Assembly (NCBI GenBank): GCA_020073185.1
Contig: JAIQFT010000009.1
Coordinates: 1 to 64,000, forward strand
Length of the DNA: 64,000 nt
Reading direction: 5' to 3'
Origin: Terriglobia bacterium
GTDB lineage: Bacteria > Acidobacteriota > Terriglobia > Terriglobales > Acidobacteriaceae
Of this stretch, positions 7,886-17,143 are shown piece after piece (within the stretch, counting starts at the first letter, position 1; each line of letters opens with the position of its first letter). Under the pieces are notes generated by a model. The model was given only the letters and a program-made list of their open reading frames with translations, was not told the DNA's origin and did no database searches. Both the position numbers and the translations under genes were made by a program.

Positions 7886-9277
7886 TCAATCCGCGGCGGC
7901 GACCTGGTATTGCTCCAGCTTGCCGTCGGGCATTTCGAAGGTCCAGGCGCGCAGCGCCTTGTCGGCGAATTTCACCTGGTAAACGCGCAGCATCATGCCG
8001 CCGCGCAGCGATTGGTTGGTCTGGGTGAATTCCTTGGGCGCGCCCAGCGGGCCGAGGCTGGAGGCAAAGTCCTTCAGCGCCTGCTCGCTGAAGTAGCTGT
8101 TGGCATTGTCGGTAAAGAGCGCGCGATTGATGGTCCCCTTCTGCAGCCCGGCAAAGATCTGTTGCGCCTGCTCCAGCTTGCGGGCAGTGTCGGCGTCCTG
8201 AAGCGCGAGCGTGGCCAGCTTCTTGGCAATGGTGCCGGATGCATTGGCCGCGTCCTGGTTGGTGAGCACGACGACGGCAACGCGATCGTCGGGAAAGACA
8301 GTGTTGGTGGCGGTGAAGCCGGAAACCTCGCCGCCGTGGGTGAGCGCGCGATGTCCGGACTCGGAACGCACGAAGACGCCCAGCCCGTACTGCGTGCCCA
8401 GGCCGTTGGCGAGCACGGTTTCGGTTTCGAACTGCTGGTACGACGCGGGGCTCATGATCTTGCGCTCGATGAGCGCGATGTCCCACCTGGCGAGATCCTC
8501 GGCGGTCATGGCGAGCTCGCCGGCGGCAAACATCCAGCCGGCGCCTTCGGCCGGCGCAACGCGCGCCGGGCCGAGTCCATAGCGCAGGTAGCCGGTGGGA
8601 TCGGTCGGGGCAACGCCGTGCTGGTCGAAGTCAGCCACGCTGGTCATGTTCAGGGGCGTGAAGATGTGGTCGCGCAGGAATTGGAAGTAGGGCTTGCCGG
8701 TGACTTTCTCGATGATGGCGCCGGCGATGACGTAGCCGGTGTTGCTGTACTGCCAGCGCGTGCCGGGCTCGAAGTCGAGCGGCTTGCGCGCCCAGGTGTC
8801 CATGATCTGGGCGGCGGTGGTCGGCTTGAGCATCATCGGCATGACGTAGTCCTGCGGCCAGAAGTCCGAGTAGCCGGAAGTATGCGTGAGTACCTGGCGG
8901 ATGGTGACGTCGCGGGCGCGGGTGAGGTTGGGGAGGAACTTGCCGACGGGATCGTCGAGCGAGAGCTTGCCTTGCTCCTGCAACAGAAGAAGCGCGACCG
9001 CGGTGAACTGCTTGCTGATGGAGCCGATGCTATAGCGCATGTCGGGACGCACGGGAGTGCGCGGCTCCAGGCGCGACTCGCCGTAGGTCTGGAGGTAAGC
9101 CATGCGGCCATCCTTGACTACCGCGATGGAAGCGCTGGGCACGCCGGTGTCGCGGAGAGTCTGGACGGCGGCGACGTCCATCTGGTAGCGGACATCGTTG
9201 GGAAACAGCGAGCGCGGCTGCTGGGCGTGGGCGGCGAGAGAGACGAGGAGGGTGAAAACGGCGATGCGTACGCGCAT
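7886..9277 (-). CDS. Secreted serine hydrolase, class C beta-lactamase-like
   Basis: 463 residues with a signal peptide (MRVRIAVFTLLVSLAAHAQ, cleavage after AHA). The beta-lactamase/D-Ala-D-Ala peptidase fold shows the SISK nucleophile motif at residues 86-89, a YSN motif (WQYSNTGY) in the position of the class C tyrosine, and HGG (THGGEVSG) replacing KTG. About 110 C-terminal residues form an extra domain of the kind seen in esterase/peptidase members. The substrate may be a peptide or ester; antibiotic resistance should not be assumed. A frame extends 100 codons upstream, but only the Met at 9277 gives a signal peptide. Confidence 0.88.
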   Translation of the reverse strand: MRVRIAVFTLLVSLAAHAQQPRSLFPNDVRYQMDVAAVQTLRDTGVPSASIAVVKDGRMAYLQTYGESRLEPRTPVRPDMRYSIGSISKQFTAVALLLLQEQGKLSLDDPVGKFLPNLTRARDVTIRQVLTHTSGYSDFWPQDYVMPMMLKPTTAAQIMDTWARKPLDFEPGTRWQYSNTGYVIAGAIIEKVTGKPYFQFLRDHIFTPLNMTSVADFDQHGVAPTDPTGYLRYGLGPARVAPAEGAGWMFAAGELAMTAEDLARWDIALIERKIMSPASYQQFETETVLANGLGTQYGLGVFVRSESGHRALTHGGEVSGFTATNTVFPDDRVAVVVLTNQDAANASGTIAKKLATLALQDADTARKLEQAQQIFAGLQKGTINRALFTDNANSYFSEQALKDFASSLGPLGAPKEFTQTNQSLRGGMMLRVYQVKFADKALRAWTFEMPDGKLEQYQVAAAD

Positions 9278-9312
9278 GGCGTGGCTCCGAAGAAACACGG
9301 CAGTGTAACAAA

Positions 9313-9407
9313 GTTGCGAGTTGGGAGCTGCGGGTTGGGAGCGAACCACAAAAGCGTAATTCGAAACTGCAATTCCAACAGCAACACTGAAACTGAAACC
9401 GAAACTA
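9313..9407. repeat. Imperfect micro-repeats between two minus-strand genes
   Basis: Two tracts: GCGAGTTGGGAG/GCGGGTTGGGAG words near 9316-9341 and AACTGAAACTGAAACCGAAACT near 9387-9407. They fill most of the gap between the hydrolase start and the glycosyltransferase stop. Confidence 0.6.
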
Positions 9408-10631
9408 ATGCGTTCCGGTAGGGCGTACGGGAGCGGCGTGGGAGGCAGGTTCGGCGGGAGGGCCGTGGCGGAGGCTGACGACGCGCCCGCTGGGGCCAAG
9501 GCGGTAGAGTTCGCCGCGCCAGGTGATAGTGCGTCCGGTGAAGCTGGCGAGCCAGAACAAAAATCCGAGCAGGTCACGGAGCGGGTAGTACCAGAGGAAG
9601 CGCCAGACTTCGGGATCGCGCGCCACGCCCCATCCGACGACTAAGGCCTGCAGCCAGCGGTTGACGATGCCCCAGGCAAGCAGCGCGAAGGCGAGCGTCC
9701 AGTGTCCCCAGACGGCGGCGACGAGGAAGCCGAGCAATGCGAACGGCGTGGCGAAGGTAAGGCCGTTGCCGATGTGACCGGCAGGACGCGAGGAGCGGGT
9801 GCAGCGCATCCAGCGGACCTGGCGGCTGATCATGGCGCGGTTGAGGGTGACGTGGTCGATGACGACGTGCGAGAGCAGGACGCGGTAGCCGGCGGCGTCC
9901 ACCTGGCGTCCGATCTCGTAGTCTTCGGAGTGATAGTCGGCGAGCACGCCGAGGCCGCCGATCTGCGCCAGCACATCCTTGCGGGTGGCGGTGGTGGGGC
10001 CGAGAGCGAACTTCATGCCCTCGAGTAAGTCGGCAACCAGCACGCCGGAAGCGAATTCCACGGAGAAGCCGGCGGCTTCCAGGCGCGACCAAACGCCTCC
10101 GCTGGGCCGGCCGCGATACATGCAGGTGACCAGCCCGACGCGCGGGTCACGCAGGGGAGCGATGATGCTGCGCAGGTAGTTGCGGGGAACGCGCACGTCG
10201 CTGTCGCCCATGACGATGTAGTCGTGCCGGGCGGCGGCCAGCATCTTGTGTTCGGAGTACACGCGCGGGTTCGGCCAGGTGGGCTCGCCGGAGAAAATGC
10301 AGCGAGCCTTGACGTTGGGATAGCGATCGCGAAGCTGGTTGATCACGGCGATCGCGGGATCGTCGGGCGTGCGCGCGCCAAAGATCAGCTCGAAGGTGGG
10401 GTAGTCCTGCCGGAAAAAGCTTTCCAGATTTTCCGCCAGCATGGGTTCCAGGCCGCAGACGGGCTTGAGCACGCTGACCGGAGGAAAGTCGGTATCGCTG
10501 AACGCGGCGGCTGCAGCGGCGGCACTGCGCGCGCGCCTGCGGAAACGGCGCGCCGCCACCATCACCAGCAGGAGAAAGCCGGTCGAACTAACCAGCCCCA
10601 ATAGCGCGACCAACAGCAGAAACTGAGGCAT
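9405..10631 (-). CDS. hpnI: Ceramide glucosyltransferase-like protein, probable HpnI
   Basis: 408-residue GT21-type membrane glycosyltransferase. An N-terminal membrane helix is followed by a GT-A domain with PPVSVLKPVCG, the metal-binding DSDVRV, the third Asp in SEDYEIGRQV and the RQVRWMR motif; three or four helices close the protein. Bacterial members of this size are HpnI, which adds N-acetylglucosamine to bacteriohopanetetrol, and hopanoids are common in Acidobacteriota. No other hopanoid gene (hpnH, hpnJ, hpnK) is in the window, so a glycolipid other than hopanoid remains possible. Confidence 0.8.
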   Translation of the reverse strand: MPQFLLLVALLGLVSSTGFLLLVMVAARRFRRRARSAAAAAAAFSDTDFPPVSVLKPVCGLEPMLAENLESFFRQDYPTFELIFGARTPDDPAIAVINQLRDRYPNVKARCIFSGEPTWPNPRVYSEHKMLAAARHDYIVMGDSDVRVPRNYLRSIIAPLRDPRVGLVTCMYRGRPSGGVWSRLEAAGFSVEFASGVLVADLLEGMKFALGPTTATRKDVLAQIGGLGVLADYHSEDYEIGRQVDAAGYRVLLSHVVIDHVTLNRAMISRQVRWMRCTRSSRPAGHIGNGLTFATPFALLGFLVAAVWGHWTLAFALLAWGIVNRWLQALVVGWGVARDPEVWRFLWYYPLRDLLGFLFWLASFTGRTITWRGELYRLGPSGRVVSLRHGPPAEPASHAAPVRPTGTH

Positions 10632-10736
10632 CGATGTCTATCCTAAGCCCATGCAAACCCGGCAGCAACGAAAAGGATTCTGAGAGTAACGGGGAAATTG
10701 TAAAGTTTTGTATGCACGCGAGGTTTCATGACCCGT

Positions 10737-12152
10737 TCAGTTTGGTGCGGCTGCTTGTTCGTTCGCTTGAACAGGGCGGACGATTTTGTTGTAGATCCAC
10801 AATAGCATGGCGGTCGCGAGGCCGACGGCGGTCACGGCAAACCAGAAACGGTTGGGCTGGTGCGTGACTTCGCCGTAGTGGTGGGCGAGGCGTCCACCAA
10901 ACCATCCGCCGATGAGTGACCCGATCCCGATGGGCAGGAAGGCGAAGCCCATATAGGTGCCTTGCTGGCCGGGCGGGGCAAGGCGGGAGATGTACTCGTA
11001 ATAGCGCGGCGACTGGATGATCTCGCCCAGCGCGAGCACAAACAACGACAGCACCGCGCCCCACACGGTCGGGCGAAGGGCTAGGATCACCCAGGCCAGC
11101 GATGTGATCACCGTACCCACGATGACGGCATGGAACGCGGGAATTTTGCGCGTCGCGTAATTCACCGCCAGGGTGAGTGCGATGACGGTGAGGCCGTCGG
11201 TGATCAGGATCAGTTCGACATCGGCGTTGGCGTTGATGTAGCGGTGGATGTATCCCGGCAAGCTGATGTACTGCTGCCAGAAAACCACCCAGTATCCGGT
11301 GAACAGCACCAGGAACCACATGAAGCGGCTGATGCCGGCCAGCACCAGCACCAGCAGCGCGGTCCAGAGCCACCAGGGAATGGTGACACCCCACGGCAGG
11401 AAGAGTGAAAGAACGCCGAGGAGCAGGGCGACAAGCAATGCCGGCAAAACCAGCTTGTAGTTACCGAGGACGACGCAGAAATTGCCCGCGACTTCGGCAA
11501 TGGAGGGTGGTGGCGCGTCGCCGGCTTTTCGTGGCTCGCGGAAAAAGATCAGCACGACGAAGAACATGGCGAAGACGCTGAGGGCGGCAACGCGATAGAC
11601 GTTTTCCACGCCAAGGTGACGATGCGCCCAGGATGCGACATAGGGGCCGGCGGCGCCGCCGATATTCACCATCGTGTAGTAAATCGAGTAGCCGATGGAG
11701 CGCACGTTGTCCTTCGACGCGCGCGCCGTAGTACCGACCACACAGGGCTTCACCAGCGAGACGCCCAGCGCGGGAAGAATCAGGATGAAGCCGACGAACA
11801 GGCCGAGGGGCACGGCGTCACGCGCCGGCGCCAGCCAGGGCGCACCGATGGAGCCGATCAGGAAATATGCAGTCGCCAGAATAAAGTAGGCGATGGAGAG
11901 GGCGCGGCGGAATCCGAGGCGGTCGGCGGTAGCGCCGCCGAAGATGGCGAGAAACCAGACCATGCCGCCGAAAATGCCGGTGAGCGTGCCGGTCTGCTGG
12001 GTCGAAAAATTGAGTTTCTCCTGCAGGTAGAGGGCGAGCGAGGAGAAGGCGCCGTAGTAGGAAAGGCGCTCGAAAATTTCGGTGATGTTGGCGACCCAGA
12101 AGGGGCGCTCGAAGCCGGTGCGAATCTCGCGCAGGCGCTGCGCAAAGCTCAA
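10737..12152 (-). CDS. POT/PTR family peptide:H+ symporter
   Basis: About 471 residues, major facilitator fold with 12-14 helices. The family signature is clear: EIFERLSYYGAF near the N-terminus, then NVRSIGYSIYYTMVNIGG and, in the second half, FLPIGIGSLIGGW. These transporters import di- and tripeptides with protons. I choose the TTG at 12152 because a strong GAGGTAG ribosome site sits 5 nt upstream; the longer frame back to 12224 would translate a low-complexity micro-repeat. A separate OPT peptide transporter lies 1.7 kb away. Confidence 0.85.
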   Translation of the reverse strand: MSFAQRLREIRTGFERPFWVANITEIFERLSYYGAFSSLALYLQEKLNFSTQQTGTLTGIFGGMVWFLAIFGGATADRLGFRRALSIAYFILATAYFLIGSIGAPWLAPARDAVPLGLFVGFILILPALGVSLVKPCVVGTTARASKDNVRSIGYSIYYTMVNIGGAAGPYVASWAHRHLGVENVYRVAALSVFAMFFVVLIFFREPRKAGDAPPPSIAEVAGNFCVVLGNYKLVLPALLVALLLGVLSLFLPWGVTIPWWLWTALLVLVLAGISRFMWFLVLFTGYWVVFWQQYISLPGYIHRYINANADVELILITDGLTVIALTLAVNYATRKIPAFHAVIVGTVITSLAWVILALRPTVWGAVLSLFVLALGEIIQSPRYYEYISRLAPPGQQGTYMGFAFLPIGIGSLIGGWFGGRLAHHYGEVTHQPNRFWFAVTAVGLATAMLLWIYNKIVRPVQANEQAAAPN

Positions 12153-12164
12153 GGGTGCTACCTC

Positions 12165-12194
12165 AGTTGCGAGTTGTGAGTTGTGAGTTGCGAG
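12165..12194. repeat. GAGTTGTGAGTTG micro-repeat
   Basis: Four imperfect copies of a 7-8 nt word (GCGAGTT/GTGAGTT) directly upstream of the POT ribosome-binding site. Confidence 0.65.
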
Positions 12195-12224
12195 CCAAAG
12201 CGGCTGCTCGCAACCGTGACTCAC

Positions 12225-12488
12225 GACTAAAGTGTTTACCTCAGGGGCTAAAGTGTATGCCTGAGAACTTCAATCGTGCCTACGGCACTGAGAAATCCTT
12301 CCCACTATGCCCCGCCACTGAAGTGGCGGGCTATTCTCAATCGCCCCGCTGGGGCTGCGATGTCGCGGTTACGTGCCACCGGCAGTCATGCGAGACCAGT
12401 TCTCACGCAGACACTAAAGCCCAATTTTTCTTGAGGCTGAAACGGCACGGCCCAAGCCTCTGCCCTTCCGAAGATTCTGAAATCAGTT
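12225..12488. other. Non-coding stretch with palindromic elements
   Basis: No credible gene. It holds the GGGGCTAAAG-type intergenic phrases, a 9-bp hairpin CCCGCCACT-GA-AGTGGCGGG at 12311-12330 and a short CCCCGCTGGGG hairpin near 12343-12353. Confidence 0.5.
12311..12330. repeat. Palindromic element, CCC-N6-GA-N6-GGG architecture
   Basis: CCCGCCACT-GA-AGTGGCGGG, followed by CT. It matches in design, but not in stem sequence, the element at 12911-12930. Confidence 0.65.
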
Positions 12489-12794
12489 TCACGCACTTGC
12501 CGGCAAAGCGCGGCGCAAGCGCGCTCCAACCTCGGCGGCGCTCACCCCGGCAATGCGAATCAGTTTATTACGACTGGATTGGCCCGCGGCTATGGTAATC
12601 GAGGAACGCGGCAGCTTCAAAAGATCGGCGAGAAATTCGATGCAGGCGTCGTTGGCGCGGCCCTCGACCGGCAGCGCAGTGAGGGAGATTTTGAGGGCGT
12701 CGCCGAGCGAGCCGGTGATGGCGTTCTTCTTGGCGCGCGGGTGGAGGCGGACAGCGAAGGTGGCACCGTGCGGGGTGTCGCTAATTTTCAACAT
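12489..12794 (-). CDS. yggU: DUF167/YggU family protein
   Basis: 101 residues. Typical pattern: VRLHPRAKKNAITG, LKISLTALPVEGRAND and IAAGQSSRNKLIRI. The family is small, basic and of unknown biochemical function, and often sits with yggS (PLP homeostasis) and yggT; here yggS lies 240 bases upstream on the same strand with palindromic DNA between, and no yggT is present. Confidence 0.88.
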   Translation of the reverse strand: MLKISDTPHGATFAVRLHPRAKKNAITGSLGDALKISLTALPVEGRANDACIEFLADLLKLPRSSITIAAGQSSRNKLIRIAGVSAAEVGARLRRALPASA

Positions 12795-12910
12795 TCCAGT
12801 TCACCACGGAGGCACGGAGAAAGCGAACAATCAATCCGGTCGCGGGGACGATGCCGAGTCTCTCATTTTCAACCGTCCTACCGGACTGACTGAGATTTGG
12901 GATCCACGTA

Positions 12911-12956
12911 CCCAGCGATGAATCGCTGGGCTGCCATCAAGCGTCCTTGCGGGACG
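12911..12956. repeat. Two adjacent hairpins between yggS and yggU
   Basis: CCCAGCGAT-GA-ATCGCTGGG (12911-12930) followed by GCGTCC-TTGCG-GGACGC (12941-12957). The first has the same 9-2-9 layout and GA apex as the element at 12311-12330. Confidence 0.65.
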
Positions 12957-13035
12957 CGCGATCAAGTTGAGATAGCTACAAGTTACTGACTTAACCAAAT
13001 TCCTAAATCCCTTCATGGACTCCGTGTCTCGGTGG

Positions 13036-13740
13036 TTATTTGGTAGTTCGTTCGCCAAAGATCGCGGTGCCTAGGCGGACGCAGGTGGAGCCTTCTTCGA
13101 TGGCGACTCCGAAGTCGTGCGACATGCCCATGGAGAGCGTATCGAGGCGGATGGCGGGAAGATTGCGGCGGGCAATGTTGTCGCGGATTTCGCGCAGGCG
13201 GCGGAAGTAGGGGCGCGCGGCTTGGGGATCCTGAGAGAAGGGTGGAATCGTCATCAAGCCATGGAAAACGAGGTGTGTTAGGCACGGCACGGCTTCGAGC
13301 AATGCTCCGAATTCCTGCGATACGGGCGCGACACCGCTCTTCGACTCTTCTCCGCCGAGGTTGAGCTCGATCAGCACGGGAACGCTCTTGCCGAGTTTTT
13401 CGGCGGCGGCGTTGAGTTTTTCCGCCAGCTTCAGCGAATCCACCGAATCTACGGCGGAGAAAACTTCAACTGCTTTGGCGGCCTTGTTGGTTTGCAGGTG
13501 GCCGATCATGTGGAAGTCGGCGTCGGTGACATCGCGCAGCGCATCGACCTTACCGGCGAATTCCTGGACGCGGTTTTCGCCGAAGAGGCGCTGGCCGGCG
13601 TCGTAGGCGGCGCGGATGGCGTCGGGACCGAAAGTCTTGGTGACCGCCATGAGCGCGATGTCGCCGGGCGAACGCGAGGCACGGCGGGCGGCGGCGGCGA
13701 TGCGCTCGCGGACCTCAGCGAGATTTTCGGCGATGGACAT
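13036..13740 (-). CDS. yggS: YggS family PLP homeostasis protein
   Basis: 234 residues, single-domain alanine-racemase-like TIM barrel. The PLP lysine is in AVTKTFG (about residue 35). Other marks are GENRVQEF, FHMIGHLQTNK, HGLMTIPPF, LSMGMSHDF and RLGTAIFGERT. The protein binds PLP and balances free PLP and amino-acid pools; no catalytic activity is established for the family. The length is normal. Confidence 0.93.
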   Translation of the reverse strand: MSIAENLAEVRERIAAAARRASRSPGDIALMAVTKTFGPDAIRAAYDAGQRLFGENRVQEFAGKVDALRDVTDADFHMIGHLQTNKAAKAVEVFSAVDSVDSLKLAEKLNAAAEKLGKSVPVLIELNLGGEESKSGVAPVSQEFGALLEAVPCLTHLVFHGLMTIPPFSQDPQAARPYFRRLREIRDNIARRNLPAIRLDTLSMGMSHDFGVAIEEGSTCVRLGTAIFGERTTK

Positions 13741-13751
13741 ACGGAACGAAA

Positions 13752-13838
13752 AACACAGAGACGCAGAGGCACAAAGGCACAGGGCACAGAGGCCACAGAG
13801 AATAGCAGATCGAAAAAGCCTCTGTGTCTCTGTGGTTC
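13752..13838. repeat. CACAGAGGCAC micro-repeat with inverted end
   Basis: Imperfect copies of CACAGAGGCA fill 13752-13800, and 13819-13838 holds the complementary phrase CTCTGTGTCTCTGTGG. It lies between yggS and the OPT gene; similar words (ACCACGGAGGCACGGAG near 12800, CTCCGTGTCTCGGTGG near 13020) occur nearby. Confidence 0.6.
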
Positions 13839-13852
13839 TATGTTCGTCAGTT

Positions 13853-15919
13853 CTACATAATTGCCGTGGGCGGCGCGGGCTCGTCGGGGCTGCCGGCGTT
13901 GGCCAGCGGCAGCTTGATCATGACCGCGACCAGGATTGCCAGGCCGATCAAGCCGCTGATCCAGGCATTGCCGATCTTGATGTCGGGCATATTGTGACCG
14001 GTACCGACGATAGCGGCGATCACCAGCCCACAAAGCGCTTCGCCGGCGATCAGGCCGGAGGCGGTAAGTACACCGGCGTTTTCGACGCGCGCTTTCTGCG
14101 CGTCATTGAGGCCGCGGCGGTCACGCATGCCGTCGGTGATCCAGCGAATGACGCCGCCGACGAAAATGGCGAACGTGGTCTGCAGCGGCAGATACATGCC
14201 CACGGCAAACAGCATGGGGCTTTTGACTTGCACCATGATGAGCGCGAATCCCATGAAGATTCCGACCACCACCAGCGGCCACGCCATGTTGCCGCCAACG
14301 ATGCCTTGGCCGAGCATGGCCATCAGTCCGGCTTGCGGCGCGGGCAAGGCAGCGCTGCCGAAGTGGTACGCCTTGTCGAGAATCATCAGCGGAAAGAAGA
14401 GCACGAGCGAGGCGACGATGACGCCGAACATGTCGCCGATCTGCATTCGTGAGGGTGTGCCACCAAGGATGTGCCCAACCTTGAGGTCCTGCAGCATTTC
14501 GCCGGCGACCGCGGATGAAACGCAGACCACGGCGGCGACGCCCAGCACCGCTGCGACTCCGCCGGCGCCGCCAACGCCGAGTGCGACCATCATGAGCGCG
14601 GCAACCACCAGCGTGCACAGCGTCAGGCCGGAGACAGGATTGTTAGACGAGCCGATCATGCCGCAAAGGTTTCCGGAAACGGCGGCGAAGAAAAAGCCGA
14701 GCACGATCATCACGGCGGCGGCGACCACCGCGCCGGTGATGATTTTGCCGCCTGGCATACTGCCCGCGCCGGAGATAAAGAAATAGTAGAGTGCGATCAT
14801 GGCAAGCAGCACGACGGCGACGCCGAGGAAGACGACTTTGGCGCTAAGGTCTTTTTCGGTGCGGTCGGTGACTTCATGCGCTGCGGCGGACTTCTTCAGG
14901 TCGGAAACGGCGCGGCTCATGCCGACGCCGAGCTGCTTGCGCATGCGAAACAGCGTGAATCCCGCGCCCACCAACATGCCGCCGACGGCGATCGGTCGCA
15001 CGATGGCAAACCACATGTTGTTGGCCAAGCCGGCCCAGTCCATGGTGGCGCCGGCAGGCAGGCTGGCCTGGATGCCAGGCCCGAGAAAATAAACTAGCAG
15101 CGGAACCAGCAGGCCCCAGGCGACCACGCCGCCGGCGAAATTCAGCGCCGCGAGGCGCGGCCCGATGATGTAGCCGACACCGAGATAGGCAGGGCTGATG
15201 GCGGGCGTGTCAAAGGTGGTCATGCCGCCTGTGGCGACCACGGGTGCGGTAGCGGAGCGGCCGACGCGCAGGCCGGCGGACATAGTGGGGATCTTCACTA
15301 GGATGGTGCGCACGTACCAGAACAGGTTGATCTGGCTGAGGAAGTACATGACGGCGCCGAATCCCATGTTGGCGAAGAGAACTTTCGCGGCCTTGGCGCC
15401 CTGCTGTCCCGCCTTGTGAATTTCCGAGGCAGCGACGGATTCGGGAAAGGGCAGCTCGGGGTCCTCGACCATCACCCGGCGCAGCAGGGTGACGAACAGA
15501 ATTCCGAGCAGGCCGCCGATGATCATGAGTGCGACCGATTGCCAGTATTTGTCGGTGCCGAGTTCGGGCTTACCGGCATCATTGCGCCACAGGCCCGCCA
15601 TCACGAAGGCCGGGATGGTGAACACCGCGCCAGCCGCGACGGATTCGCCGATGGAACCGACCGTACGGGCGATGTTTTCCTCGAGTATGGAGCCCTTCAT
15701 CAGGCGAAGAATGGCCATGCTGATGACGGCCGCGGGATAAGTGGCGGCGATGGTCATGCCGGCGCGCAGGCCGAGATAAGCGTTGGCCGCGCCCAGAATG
15801 CCGGTCATGAGCAAGCCGAGTAAGACGGCGCGAAAGGTAAACTCGGACATCTGCATGGTGGGCGGTACGAAGGGCCGGAACTTTTTCGGCGGCGCCTGGT
15901 TGCTGGTCATGGTGCTCAT
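13853..15919 (-). CDS. OPT family oligopeptide transporter
   Basis: 688 residues with about 15 membrane helices. The bacterial OPT signature is evident: ANAYLGLRAGMTIAATYPAAVI near residue 46, and SIGESVAAGAVFTIPAF. These transporters move peptides or metal-siderophore conjugates across the inner membrane. Full length for the family. It is the only gene between yggS and the divergent comF promoter; another peptide transporter (POT) is 1.7 kb downstream. Confidence 0.92.
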   Translation of the reverse strand: MSTMTSNQAPPKKFRPFVPPTMQMSEFTFRAVLLGLLMTGILGAANAYLGLRAGMTIAATYPAAVISMAILRLMKGSILEENIARTVGSIGESVAAGAVFTIPAFVMAGLWRNDAGKPELGTDKYWQSVALMIIGGLLGILFVTLLRRVMVEDPELPFPESVAASEIHKAGQQGAKAAKVLFANMGFGAVMYFLSQINLFWYVRTILVKIPTMSAGLRVGRSATAPVVATGGMTTFDTPAISPAYLGVGYIIGPRLAALNFAGGVVAWGLLVPLLVYFLGPGIQASLPAGATMDWAGLANNMWFAIVRPIAVGGMLVGAGFTLFRMRKQLGVGMSRAVSDLKKSAAAHEVTDRTEKDLSAKVVFLGVAVVLLAMIALYYFFISGAGSMPGGKIITGAVVAAAVMIVLGFFFAAVSGNLCGMIGSSNNPVSGLTLCTLVVAALMMVALGVGGAGGVAAVLGVAAVVCVSSAVAGEMLQDLKVGHILGGTPSRMQIGDMFGVIVASLVLFFPLMILDKAYHFGSAALPAPQAGLMAMLGQGIVGGNMAWPLVVVGIFMGFALIMVQVKSPMLFAVGMYLPLQTTFAIFVGGVIRWITDGMRDRRGLNDAQKARVENAGVLTASGLIAGEALCGLVIAAIVGTGHNMPDIKIGNAWISGLIGLAILVAVMIKLPLANAGSPDEPAPPTAIM

Positions 15920-16085
15920 GACATGAGTCCTCGATTCAGATTTCCAGCTTTAATCCCGCTTCATGAAGACCGCGCAAAGTAGCACGGCAGGGTTGTAATG
16001 ACAACCCGAACGGTGATTTTACGCTGGCAGACTGGCGGGTGGGAAGCGCGCGGGGCGCATCAATGGCAGGGCTGCGTCTGGGGCG

Positions 16086-16114
16086 TTGATGGCTGAGGAG
16101 TAAGTGGCTATACT
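16086..16114 (+). promoter_or_regulatory. Sigma-70-type promoter for comF
   Basis: TTGATG at 16086-16091, a 17-base spacer and TATACT at 16109-16114. Transcription would begin around 16121, giving either a nearly leaderless mRNA for a GTG start at 16129 or a longer leader if a later start is used. Confidence 0.55.
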
Positions 16115-16128
16115 AAAAAGGCGATCAG

Positions 16129-17100
16129 GTGGCCGGCCCTGGGCCTCGGGTCGCGAGGAGGGTCGTCTTCAGCAGTAGCGGAGACCCAACCCGGTCGGTA
16201 GAGGATCCCGCCCACCGAGGGCATTCTTTTGTCTCGCGCGCAGCCGACGGATTGTTGTCGGTACTGTTTCCATCGTATTGCAGGCTGTGCCAGACGCCGC
16301 TGACGCGCCTATCGCGAGCGCCGGTGTGCGAGGCGTGCGTCGAGGCCATTCGGCCGATCATGGGACCGCGCTGCGCGGCCTGCGGCGAGCGGTTGATGAG
16401 TTCCCACCTAACGTCGGAGCGGGATGAGTCACCTTTGTGCCTGATGTGCATGCAGGACGAGCCGGCGTTTGCGCGCGCCTCGGCGTATGGCAGCTATGAC
16501 GGCGGCCTGCGCGAGATGGTCCACCTGCTAAAGTACGACCGGGTGCGTCCGGCGGCAAATGTGCTGGGACGAATGCTGGCCGAGGTGGTCGCCGATCTGG
16601 CGGAAGCTTTCAGGCCGGCTCCGCCGGTGGTGATGGCGGTGCCGCTGCATGTCTCGAAGCTGCGGCAACGCGGGTTCAACCAGTCGGAGCTAATTGCGCG
16701 CGCCATGCTCAAGCTGAAGCTGGCGGCGCTGCACGTCAAGCTGAACACCACGGCGCTGGCACGACAACGGGCGACGGAATCGCAAACCGGATTGACCTCG
16801 CCGCAGCGGCGGGAAAACATGCGCGGAGCATTCAGAGTCCTGCGCAGCGACCAGATTGCCGGGCGCGACATCTTATTGATCGACGACGTGTTCACCACCG
16901 GGACAACGGTGTCGGAATGCGCGCGCGTGTTGCGCCGCGCAGGCGCAAACAGGGTGTTCGTGGCGACGGTAGCAAGAGTGTTGAAGCCGGAAGCGCAGCG
17001 GGTGGAGCCGGAGATTGAAGAGTCGCGAGTGATGGTGGCACATGCATGCGAGTCGGTCAGTCCATCAGTCTTTCGGTCGTCATGGTTTCGTGCTCACTGA
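16129..17100 (+). CDS. comF: ComF family phosphoribosyltransferase-like protein
   Basis: Up to 323 residues. The typical ComF N-terminus (LLSVLFPSYCRLC) begins about 40 residues in, and four CxxC pairs form the zinc-binding region. The phosphoribosyltransferase domain has VMAVPLH, RGFNQSELIA and the PRPP loop ILLIDDVFTTGTT. ComF assists DNA uptake by type IV pilus systems; other competence genes are not in view. The GTG at 16129 sits 15 bases after the -10 box, but TTG codons near 16249 would also precede all conserved sequence. The last about 20 residues run into a micro-repeat. Confidence 0.88.
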   Translation: MAGPGPRVARRVVFSSSGDPTRSVEDPAHRGHSFVSRAADGLLSVLFPSYCRLCQTPLTRLSRAPVCEACVEAIRPIMGPRCAACGERLMSSHLTSERDESPLCLMCMQDEPAFARASAYGSYDGGLREMVHLLKYDRVRPAANVLGRMLAEVVADLAEAFRPAPPVVMAVPLHVSKLRQRGFNQSELIARAMLKLKLAALHVKLNTTALARQRATESQTGLTSPQRRENMRGAFRVLRSDQIAGRDILLIDDVFTTGTTVSECARVLRRAGANRVFVATVARVLKPEAQRVEPEIEESRVMVAHACESVSPSVFRSSWFRAH

Positions 17101-17138
17101 CTGATCGACTGACAGACTGATCGACTAAGAGACTAAGC
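17096..17138. repeat. GACTGATCGACTGA micro-repeat
   Basis: Imperfect copies of ACTGATCG and GACTAAGAG words overlap the comF stop codon and run to the HNH nuclease start. Confidence 0.6.
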
Positions 17139-17143
17139 AAGTT

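Noticed and set aside
7886-9277. Antibiotic-resistance beta-lactamase
   Set aside because: HGG in place of KTG and an extra C-terminal domain fit esterase/peptidase members; resistance is not supported.
7478-9421. Very long plus-strand frame over the serine hydrolase
   Set aside because: It is the mirror of a gene with signal peptide and catalytic motifs; high GC at third positions makes such antisense frames common here.
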